A stretch of DNA of 64,000 nt, taken from Opisthorchis felineus. Its lineage: Eukaryota; Platyhelminthes; Trematoda; Opisthorchiida; Opisthorchiidae. The translations under genes were made by a program, and so were the position numbers. The stretch covers positions 423,057 through 487,056 of the forward strand of contig SJOL01009509.1 of the NCBI GenBank assembly GCA_004794785.1. The letters are read 5' to 3'. Of this stretch, positions 40,201 through 52,200 are shown one piece after another. How positions within the stretch are numbered: the stretch's first letter is position 1; each line of letters starts with the position of its first letter. The notes below the pieces were generated by a model. The model had not been told where the DNA came from, did no database searches, and worked only from the letters and a program-made list of their open reading frames with translations.

Positions 40201-43200
40201 CTATTAACTTAAATCAGCCTCATATTCCAGGGTACCTGTCCATATTAAAGGGATCCTGCAGCTCGCCCATTTTGTAGCCTTTTTATCGCGATCCGGCTGA
40301 AGCTGAAACCTGGTCCACAACCTGTTACAGTTTTCCATCAAAACTATACCCCAATAGATGTACGTATGCACCCACTAACCGATATCATACTCAAATGTGG
40401 CTTTTGTACCGAATAATCACGGGTTTAATGTGACACATCGCGATCTAATCGCGACAATCCGGTCCACTCGCTGACAACCAGTCGCCTGTGTTTCCGTCTT
40501 TTCTAATTTAGTAACCAATCTTGGCCGTTTATTTCATCACTTGGTCTTTAAAAACTTCCAGAGCTGAATCACATGCTGCAAAACGAAGACAGCTCTAACA
40601 GAGGTTTCTAGTCGAGAAGGACTTCTTCTTCAGAAGGAAATTTTTTGTCATCTACTAACGAATGTTACGGAAGCAGCCTATTTTTTGGATCCAACAACGA
40701 TGTGAGGCCAAACCAATCGGCCTATTCAGGATATAAGAAAATGAATATCACCAATAAAGTCCTGGTTTGGTTGCAGTGATAAGAATCCGGGATCACCCCA
40801 GCTTCCGGAGAATTAAACTATTCCAGGATGCACACGTTACGTTAACAGTTTCTACGACCCCACCACATGTGGCCTTATGAAAAAAGTTCTCGAACCACTA
40901 ACAGTTCTTTATCCGAGATTGTTATTTCTACTATTCAGGCGCGTTTGGTTTTTGGGCAATTTAATCAGCAAACTTATGATACCCATCAAGAATTTCCTGT
41001 TCAAACCTTTGACGCTGCATCCTTATGTACGTTGGAACAACTGACTTAGCAGAAGTACGTTTGCACCTGCTGATAGCCGCTAATTATCTGTAACGTTTGC
41101 GCATCCTTAACAATAAAGTTGCCAATCTATTTAGCTGTTTCATCTCTCTACGATTGGCTCCATCGTTTTGAGTGAAGTGCAATGTGATCCTAAGACCACA
41201 TTGGTGGTGCCTACGGGATTGCTTGGAATAGCAGTCAGTCAAAGCCAGGGGGGCCACCACAAATCTGTCCATGGATTGCGTACAAACGAAGTGACCTGTG
41301 TACTTCACAGCTTTTGGTGGTGAAATCAGAGGTGAACCCCAAGAGTGGGAGGTTTCCATCTAGTGATTGGTCGTTACGCTTCGAAACCAAAAACAGTCCA
41401 AGTCACATCTAGGTTTAGGCTTTGAAATTTTTTTCGAAAATGGGACCATTCCGCTTCCATTCCTCTCCCCACGTCATGCAAGTATTCGAAAAGTGCTACA
41501 GACAGAGCGAACGTGTGAACTTAGAACTGTACCGAAATACCTTGTAAAAAGGTAAGGAAAACAAAAAATGTACAAACGGCTTGATGGTAAACGATGACAG
41601 GATGGCGAGATAGCTCAGTGGTTAGAGCGCGAATTTACTGACCGTACGGTCCGTGGTTCGAACCCGACCTGTGCCTCTCGACTTCCCCTGTCTAGGCTTG
41701 GGCAACCTGGCAGTATCCCATCCCTCGTGCTTCCTTCGGGTGGCATGGCAGCTAGGCACCGAAAGGGTGTTACAGCTGAGCATGCAAACGATGAATGTTT
41801 TTACCTGCCTACTTAAGTGATTCTGAATGTGAGTAAACTGTGAAACCAGTGATATAGTCAAACCACCCCAACAACACTCAATCCACTCTGATGTGCGTAC
41901 TAGCGGTAAGAGACTTTCATGAATTTTTGAACAACTATTGCATTTTCATTCCCACTCTTTATTCACATGACAAAGTTCCTGAAGGTCATCCAGATGCAGT
42001 CCTTGAATTTCAGAATGGTTGAAAGATAGTAGCAGAACACTCTCACGTGTACATTCCCTCCATTCAGTGTACCAATGCGAATTTCGTTTCTGAAGTTTGC
42101 TGCTAAAAACAGCAACGAATTCGGTTAGAAAAACGATACTTTACAACATTGTCGCAAAGCGGAATCAAATAAAGAAGGTTCGGAATCAGTGTGAAGGAAT
42201 AATGAAGGAGAATCTCTGGCGATTCTTCTCGAGTAGCGAAACAACTGATGTGATTTATTTTGTAGAAGAGAGTCACATGACATGTTATTTTCGGTACAGT
42301 TTGGTTCACAAATATACTAATTTTATTGATCTCATATTTATACCGCATCACATTTTCCATCTTTCTGCCGTAAAAGTTGTGCACAAAATGTGTTCCCAGA
42401 GCATCATTACACACGTTCTTTTGTTTTTATCTACTTATACTAGAAGATGTTTTTTATTAACCGACCAAGTTATTGCAAAATACTCAGAGTTGTGTAGTTA
42501 GTTCTTGTACCATAACAGCTACAACCGAGATATGACAATTTGAGAGATCAGATCAGATTTCACATGTCCTAAACATTGGGTAACCGAAAATCGCTTGACG
42601 TGATAGGGGGTCTTTGGAATCTTGTTCCGTTTGCACGTTTTGTTGTTGAAGCCCGTATTCGCCTCTACCTTAATCTCGCAGACTTGGATGTGTGGTGGAC
42701 AACTCGAGACGGTGGTGTGCAGCCATGTCGGACACATCTTTCGTTCGAGATCCCCGTACTCTTGGGAATCCAAACGCGCGTCTCCCGTCAAATTCAACTT
42801 GGTCCGACTTGCCGAGACGTGGTTAGATGATTACAAGTATCTATACTATGATTCGCTCAACTTTGATTTGGTAAGAATTCCACGTGTGTGTGCGCGCGTT
42901 AACTTTTCGCCTGCTGTTATTGTATCCCGCTCCATTGTCCCCGTTTTTTGTACCGGAATTCCGGTCCTATTTTTTGCCGCCTGTCATTTGACGCTGACGT
43001 AAAGGCTTATTTTCATGCACGTCTGTCAGCCTGTGTGCTACACAGTAACTACTGCTGATATTTTTGCTGTTGTGTTTTTAAACTAGTAACCTTATCACGA
43101 AAAACTGGACCTCCGCATTCATTTGGTAGATACCTGACATTCGTGAACTTTGTGGCAAGGTAGGCTTAGTTGAACAGCTGCTGCATGACAACTGGATCTT

Positions 43201-46200
43201 TTTTGTCGAGTCATACGCCAAGAGGGCATCGTTACCTAAGCTGTATGTTTGAAGATGCTAACTATGGAAGGAGAGGTGATTCCTAGAAAATGCCACCTGT
43301 TTGGCGGTATAAAATGCGATTGAAAAAAAATTGTAAATTCGTGTGCATATCGTAAACACTTCCTCTAAGTATGACTGTTTGTGAGGCAGGTACGCATATC
43401 GTCCCCCATGCATAGTTAGTAGTCCCACCCGGGGGTACAGATGTGGAAAGCGAAGCAGAAAGTAAATCTGGCATTGTTTTGAGGAGACTGCAGGAATCCG
43501 CGTGACTGTTTGATGCCATTGGGTGTAAAGGATTGGTGTGCAACCAGAACGTGTCGTGCCACGGAGCATAATTTGTGTTCTGCTGCTCCAATCGCTCATA
43601 AAACATATAGTTATCATCTGGAGGACCGATGCGAACTGTTTTCCGTGGCAGTTGCTTTGTCTTTCGAGTGGTATAGCAGTCGAAACTTGATGGTTTAATC
43701 TAGCTTAGTGTCGGTTCAGTGTGTTCACAATCAATTGACTTATCTAACTTGCATATAACAAGGGCTTTATTGTGCTTCATCTGCTTGAAAGCCTTGCAGT
43801 GCTTCTTCCTCACCACTACCACACCCACCTTCATCATCAGACAGCGATATGAGAATTTTCGCTGTGTTTCACTGCCGTACAATCACAAAGTGCCTCACGA
43901 TCAGTGCATTTTCATTCACCTCGCTAGCTGGTCTTTATAGGTAAAAAGTGTCTACATACCACGTCAGAACGTGCAACTGGATCTGCTTTTCGGGTATAAG
44001 GCTTGAACATAAGGTATTCCTGTCTAGTCTTCTATCACCAAGATACATGTAGCCGCGTAGTACGGCAGTGAACCGCCAGTATCAACACTGATGTTGCTGT
44101 CTTTGATGATGATGCTGATGATGACGATGATGGTTATGATGATGATATAGCCGCGTTTTGAACCCACAGCACTTCAAGTATGCAAAACAGTCTCGGAAAA
44201 CTAATGTGCTAATTCACCTTGCAGATCTGTGCCTCTGCTTGCAATCATTGACTGTACATGTAAGACCATTCAGGTGGACAGTAATTACACCTGTATCCTG
44301 TCAGTAATGGTACGCCATGAACGCCACTCGCTCCTTCACTTTCATGGATTAGTGGGCCCTTATTAGGGTTATGACCTTTGACCGGAATCTTTGGATTGAT
44401 CGAAGCAAAACGGCCAAATGCACTTTTGTAGGCACTTTTTAGTGTGACGCACTGTAAGATCGCATTTCGCCTGTTCCATCAGGTATCGCGAAATGGGATT
44501 AAAAGCGATTCCCTGGCTTATATGGTCATGGTGGCTTCTGGATGTACAGGTCCTTCTGTATTTACCTGAACGAGTAGGTGACAGTCCTGCTGTGAAACCA
44601 AATAACAGAAGTCTACGCCCATGGTTCCGGCAAAAAGATCCTCTCACCAATATCTGGCGGTTTCTGTCTGATTAAAGCAAACTGGAATGGTTAAACGATA
44701 TTGGTGTCTTTTAGCAATATGATTCGTCAGAAAGCATGACCCCTGAATCGAGAACTGGGTTGCAGGTTTACTACCATCCCGCGATGATTTTGCCGGGAAG
44801 TGAAGTCCTTATTTATAGAAAAAAGTCGATGATTAATTGAATGAATGAGGTGGACTAGATTTTGCTGTTTGGAATACAGAGGACGAGAGGCTTTCCTAGA
44901 TAGGCGGCTGTAGAGAGCTCCTTTAAATCCCAGATCATCAACTCTAACTAGGCTGTATTAGCTAGCAGTAATCTGAAATATCTCTAAGGGCTGCATTCAT
45001 AGCATTCATAGCTCTTCATTCACAATTCTTTCGAAACACGCCTTGGTGGAAACAGGAAACAGTCCAAAGGAAATATTTAATACACCTCCGAAAATTAAGC
45101 AGTTTCCACTGGTACCCACGAGTTGGTCCAGTGCAGTTAAGGTTCAGTTCTCCCTCCTTAAATCACCAAGAAAAAATACGCCGAATGTTGAATAATTTCC
45201 TCGTGGTGGACTCCATGTCCATGTCCAACTCACGAAATCATTGTTCGTAGATCATACACCTAACACAGATTTGGGATCCACGCCTTGGAAAGAGGTCGAC
45301 ATTTCCCTTTCGTTAAGGCTGACCTTATACTGTCATTGGTGGTATATGAAGAAGGGTCTAATATTTGGAGCAACCTGCGTGAAAACAAACGTGGTGGTCA
45401 CGATCCAGAGGCGAATCTCCTGTGAGTGAAGGCAGATTTAAGATATGAAGACATGATGCCAAGGCCTTTTTCTGAGCCCATCATTAACTGGTTCCCGCCG
45501 ATTTGAAACGACGGAAGAAGGAACCAGCGGAAAGGATCAAGTTTTTGGAAAAGTTTATCTGCAATTCCTACACTCGACTATTCTCACACGACATCGAGAA
45601 CGTCAAGTTCTTCGGAGCAAATGACAGATCACAATTTAAGATCTCCCCCCGCACAGTAAATACTCCTGGTGAATGCTGTTTACGATATTGTTCGGGTGGA
45701 TTTTAAAGAGCTCCGGTCCCATCACCGAACCGCCACTAGAGGCGTGAATTTGTCCAACCAATACGATATCGATAATTGAAAACCTACCCGTCTGTCTCTC
45801 CCATACACATACGGTTAGTTTCCTCTGTGGATCCACGCACCCTCTGGTACCGCAAAAAACACCCTATTCCTTGGTTGGTTCTTTCTCGCAAGACACGCAT
45901 CGAACCGGATTGTTGCCGGACTCCTGCAGCTCATATATAGTTAAACCCGAAGGGTGGAAGCATAGATTGCTGGTAGTATGAGGAGATTTTGGAATTTTCT
46001 ATAGAGATTTCGTCCTGTGAGTGAAGCTAATCTATTGTAAAAGGCAGTGCACACATTTCAAGAAACTCCACAGACTGTCGAACGCGCGACGTTCCAATCA
46101 GAAGTTTGAACAGCCGTTTGGCCACGAGATGTTGGTCAGTTGTGTAATTAACTCGCGCTTAGCATATGGCGCCTTTCATCTTTTGATCACGGGATCCACG

Positions 46201-49200
46201 TCACGTCGACTGGCTACTCGATCGACTTAGAGAGTTTCGAATCCGCGACCATCGTGCATCAGCACTTGAACTGCAGTGTGATTAACTCGCACTTAAACAG
46301 TTGTCGCTCTAGCAGATGTAAGTTTCACTCCTCTTGTGAAATTATTCTTCGTTTGAGCTACTTATTTTCCAATACTCATTTTACCGATAGCCTCACGGTT
46401 TCTTTCTTGTGTAAGACAAGGCTGTCCTCTTTCCACTCCCTTCTTCAATCTTGTTATTGATATGCTGCTTGAAATTTCTCTGCCTGCCTCTGAAACCTCG
46501 GGAGTCGAAATGCTCCCGGGACGTTCCCTCACAGACATTGAGTATGCGGACGATATTGCTCTCCTTGGTTCAGATCCTTCCCAAATGCAAACGATTTTAA
46601 ATAACCTAAATAACTCTGCCGCATGGTTTGGCATGCGCTTCACACCTGGAAAGTGTGAAGTGCTGCTACAGGACTGGGTGGGATCAAACCCACACCTCAT
46701 GCTTGCAGGCGAGCCAATCGAAGTGATAGATAAATTTGTTTACCTGGGCAGCTGTATCAGTTCCCGTGGACTGGTTGGAGATGAGATTATTTCTCGAATC
46801 GGAAAGGCCACGGCAGCTTTTTCCAACCTCCGACACCTATGGCGCCGGCGTGACGTGAGTTTGTCTGTCAAGGGAAGAGTTTACACTGCGGTGGTGCGAT
46901 CTATACTGCTTTATAGATCAGAGACGTGGCCCCTACGCGCAGAGGACATACGGAGGATATCAGTGTTTGGCCATCGGTGTATTCGAAACATTGGTCAGGT
47001 CTGGTGGGAACATCGGATTAGTAGTGCTGAAGTACGCCAGATGGTCATAAGAAGAAGGAACTCTCCCGCGATAGATGAATTACTCACGCTTCATAGGCTG
47101 CGATGGTTGGGACATGTACTCAGCATGTCAGAAGACCGTCTGCCTCGCAGAGCTGTTTTCGCCCAGCTCCGTGCTGAGTGGAAGTGACCGAGAGGTGGAC
47201 AGTGTATGACCAGGCGACGAAGTACGAGAACACTAACCAGTAAACTTAGTCGGATGGGCAGCTGTCGCCTCCCTGGATGGGACCCCGGGACTCAGATCAC
47301 CAGGGGTTAATGACATTGGGAGAAATGGCCCAATCGCGCAGTCAATGGCGCTCATGCATCAAAGCTATCGCCTTCAATGCGTAGCTACCCAATTTCGGAA
47401 CAAACTGAACATGCCTTCGTTTCTAAGGGTTGGTTGTACGTTCCACATTCCCGTTTTCCGGTGATCGAAACTGTAACAGCTTGAACCAATGTGCCTATAG
47501 TACACGGTTTATAACTGATACATTGAATTGAATTCTTTCTCGTTGTTCTCGCGAAAAATTAATGCATATCGGAATTTTCTCAGTATTACCTATCCTTCAT
47601 TGAAACTAGTTTACAATGGTCCCCATACATGATGCCGCACGCATCGCTGCATCGTAACCTGTTTTTTCACCCATTGTTACCCCATTCAGTCCATCTATTT
47701 GCAATTAACTCAGACGGAGAATAATTTCATAAGGTGAATGAAAATTCCATCTCGAGCGACGTCTAAGTGCGAGTTAATCACACTGATGCCTGATAAACGC
47801 TTCCATCCTTCACTTTAGTGAAAACATCTCAGAAGCAGGTTATCCGCATGCATCTTGGTGGGTGCACGGGACTGTTTTAATTGCTTCTCAAAACGTGCAC
47901 ACTGAGTTGTACATCGGCAGATAAATTACTGCACCACGGCAAATCTTCCAATAGATGCTGTCCATCAGGCTTTTCTTTACAAAAGTCAACACAGACCTTA
48001 AACACAACTGTGAGTCAAATCAATGTGTGTGGCATTTTGTCCGCAAGATTTATGGTGATTGACTGTGAAACCGATATTGGACACCCCTGTATTTGCTGGC
48101 GCCTTGATTTTATTGTCGTACGCATCGATTTTTTGGATTATATAGTAATCTTCTTAACGGCAAAACCAGTAGATTTCCATTTCACCCAAGTTGATTTGCT
48201 GTGCGTTTGTTACACCATTAGGTCACTGGTTTTTGTAACTCGGCTTAATACTGTCCTCGAACATTTAAGCAGACCAATGCAGACACATCTGGTGGTGCTG
48301 GTTTTTTGTGAAATCAGTTGCTCGTTATTCTTCGAGCATATCGTTGCCGTTCGTAATGTCTCCAGAGAACTTGTGTCGTAGGAGCTTGGTGAGGGGAGAA
48401 GGTTGACCTGACTTTGTTCTACTGCACCATCCATGGTGCGTTTTTTTCGTGAATGTCCCATTCCCATTCTTACACATGTTGGAACTCCCGAAGTGCATTT
48501 TTTCTCGGACCCAGATGGTCTGTTCAGCCTTTTCCCGACGCAGTTAATAGATAGGTGAAACTGGTTGTTTGCAACCACTCCATTGATTCTGAAGCGTATA
48601 GAAATAAAACAGGCCAACTTAGCGGGTGTAACTATTTTCCTTCTTCGTCTGTGTCTAGGCTATGTTTTGTTCAGGCTCACACGATCATATGAGTTGCACC
48701 ACGGAAGGACACTAAATCATCACTTCCGGTATCGTTGTTCTATTCAGCTGTCATCGCATCATCCTATTCTCGTCCACAACTGGTCACACATGGCAGTGTG
48801 CATCTAGTTCCCTGCGTGTGTGGCACTATTAGATTCCATACCTTTCACATCACAATTGCTGTTGAAATGTTTGTGGCTATGAACCACCTATTTTCTATCG
48901 GTATGTTCGTGTCACAAACTGCTGCAGCTCACTATCAGTTTATGGTAGCTAAAAAAATCAGTAGTGCTTGGGACGTGGGTTGCATGTCCCCTTAGTTAAC
49001 AGTTTTGTATGGTCACAAACCACACTTGCGCGCACGGCAAAAAGTTAGGAATAACTTCCGCCTGCTCCCTTGTACTCATATTTTCTGACAAATTGTACTG
49101 CGTAGGCGAAGTCAAGAAATCTCTTCGACGCGCAGATAGTCCCCGTGGAACTTTATCGATTTCCCCTGGCGCATCCGCAGCGCTTAACTACCCTTCACAA

Positions 49201-52200
49201 GCTCACTCACAGCACAACTGTACTGCTATGTACCCTAAAATGGGACCACTTCAGAAGGAGAGAAAAATACTCCTGTTAGGTGGTGACCATTGTCGGAAGA
49301 TGATTCTCTCTTTATGTTTTTTATGGAAGACATCTAGGTAGTTTGTTACTAGTTTTCAACATTCTACACATCAAACATGGTAAGTTCTAAGGTCAAAAGC
49401 TCTCGGCAATTGGTTTTTGATGAAATTTCGGAATTCCAATAGAGATTTCATCCAGCTGATAAGGTACGTTTATGCTGAAAAGCCAAGAAGCTGGTTGATC
49501 CTTGTTTAAGATCAATAACAGTGCACATTTCACCGATCTCTGGAGTGATTCGAGTCTGTGACCAGTTAATGACTATATCGTTCGGCTTTCAGGCTAAAAT
49601 TTTTACTGAAGTTTCAAAATCTCACTCAACACACCCATTGTAGTAGTTTCCAAGGCAAAGAACTTCGGTTGTTCAATTTTGCTCTACTGTTTAGAAAATC
49701 CTTAACTTTTGACGATTGAAGCTGGCATAAGATATGTCGGGCTTTGTTTGTCGCGGTACATCATGGAACAATGGCTTTTCGAAGGCAAAGTTGAATGGGA
49801 AGGGGAGGGGGAATCTCATGACCCGAGGTCCAGTACGGCAATACCTGTCACCACCGCTTATGCAGAAGTCAATCAACACGACAGGCGTTGTAAATATGAT
49901 GGGTAGAAGCATGTTATCTACTTCTTAAGTTACTTGACTAATTAGTCTGCTCTTTAAAGGAAGCTCAGGAATTCTGGAAGGATGCATGCCTACCAGTATA
50001 CTTGATTTTGCTTCCATTGAGTAGAAACAGTTGGTGAACAGTCAATTTTTTTCTTGCACCATAACCGGTTCGAATTGATCTCACATATCCAGCCACACGG
50101 GGCTTCCTTCCCTTCGGCTAACCTTCCGAAGACTGCTGCTACCCGCATGTAACATTGGGCTGCCAAACGTTCGCGGTCCCGAACCCAGTATTGGTTAGTA
50201 AACCGTGCATTTATTTTCGTGGGAGGTTTTCGACCTCCAGTTTAAATGCACTCATTTGCTTGTCTGCCACTTGCCGAGACACATCACTCTGCCACCGGGA
50301 AGCCTCCGCTTTTGATAACTTTCCACGGGTCCTTAAAGAATTTAAGTTCTTGATCTTGGCATTCTGAGGTAGTGCTGACGAGTTTTCTTTGTCAGGAAGC
50401 TTACCTCACTAATTCCCCCCTTGAGTTATCCTCACACACTCAGGATTGACGATTTCCGCTCAATGGACCCTCGCCATCAGATCCTAATACACTTATTGAG
50501 GTTTTTGAGGTTTTTTGCCTTCTATCCTCTTGTCGGTTAGCTACAATGCTACCCGAAGAAATCATAGGGAATGAGCTATCGGATGCCTCCGCCCCGGATA
50601 AGAGCTATTGGAAAGCCGGACGTGGATTCAAGCTAACCGACATTTTCCTCCGGAGCGTAAACCTCCGGATCATTTAGAAGACAATTTTCCTATATTGTCA
50701 AGAAGGTCTTTATTACTTATAGTGTTAAGAGGCATTCCTGCTAACAATCCGGGCTGTCTTATGAGGGTTACAGCCTTTTCGGTGTTGGGTGAGTTGGGCT
50801 GTCACCCAAAATTCTCATAAAAATTGTATTTGAACTTTCACCTGTATCCTGCGCGCATTTTGGACTTATCATAAACCCTATCTATACCCTAATCTATCTC
50901 TTCTCTTCCGTGTTCCTCCTCCAAGGGTGATTATGGCGATATTAGCTCCCGGAAGGCGATTCGTGAACGAAACAGCTGCAAGTCTTTCCAGTGGTATTTG
51001 GATACCATATACCCGGAGCTGTTTCTGCCTACGAGAGCGCTTGCCTCTGGAGACGTAAGTGTTTTTCTTCGATATTCAAATTTGGTTTGTTTGGCCTCGT
51101 CCTGCTGCGTTTGCATCTTAAATGCTGCTACAATACAGTTTGTTAAAATAAAACAACCGTTATAGTTTGGTTCCTCGATCTGTTCATTTCGCGCACCGTA
51201 ACGGCTTGCGAAAATCCTGGTGAAACTGACCCAATTAATTAAGCTGAAATGGAGATATTCAGCTAATCAACTGGATGCAAGATAAACAGACCACGACGCA
51301 CCCGAAATCTCGAAAAGTATTGATCAAATCACGTACTATCCAATCATTACTCAATCAATCATGTCACAGCTACTACCTACTCTTCAGAAACCATATCAAC
51401 GCAACCAGAATTGGAGGAATAACCAACCCGACCACGCACTGACGATGACTCCGCGTATGGTAACGCAAGTTTTTGCAAACCAGTTGCCAGCCTCGGCAAA
51501 TAGACCATCTGAGAAACAGCCAATTAACCAACAGATTCAGACGGCACCTTTTGGCTCTTTTTCCCGAGGCTGTGGACTGGTAAAGTAGAAAATGTCCATC
51601 TCTTCTCGTAGTTGTTTTTTTCTATTTTTGTTGGCACTGATCCCGACAAATTCCGGTTTTTTTTATTGCGCACAAAAACGCATGAAAAAGGAGAACTTTG
51701 CTACAAACCGCAACTGAACTGGATGCAAAAATACAAGATAGGATTAGTGTTAAAAACCAGTCGCTATTGAGCTACTCTTGAATGCAAGTCGCAAGCTTGT
51801 ATTTTTAACCAAGGGCCGTCAAGCAGACCCAGGGACTTGGATTGGCAAACCACATCAGACTACTATGATGATTTTTTGCCGGATCGCGTCATGCGCGGTA
51901 AGCCTCTTAACCGATCCCAAAGGATTTATATCCCTTCTGGTCTTGATCAGGGAAACGTAAAATCAAAGCGAAATGAAGCTTGAGTTTTTTCAGTTTTCGG
52001 TTCAAGAAGGACTCCATTGCCCACTTCTTTCGTCGTCGAATTTACTTCGAAGTTGAATTTAGCGGAAAATGGTATCATTTCACTAGCGCTTGTGGAAACT
52101 TATAGATTGGTGCCATTCGTAGCATGACTGGTTAGTACTGAGCCAGAAACGAGCCTTCATCTCACTTCCAGAAGAAATCACTTCACTAACCCAACAATCA

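Noticed and set aside
41604..41680. Possible functional tRNA gene
   Set aside because: Good A and B boxes, but no closed acceptor stem, and the same sequence recurs with a non-tRNA body in at least seven other places: a SINE head.
42097..42501. Long frames on both strands before exon 7
   Set aside because: No motif on either strand; AT-rich chance frames.
44103..44148. Independent GAT microsatellite
   Set aside because: The sequence before it matches LINE 3' ends, so it is better read as an element tail.
47881..48381. 166-codon open frame, with a 135-codon frame on the other strand partly overlapping it
   Set aside because: Hydrophobic and Cys-rich with no domain, and overlapped by an antisense frame of similar quality.
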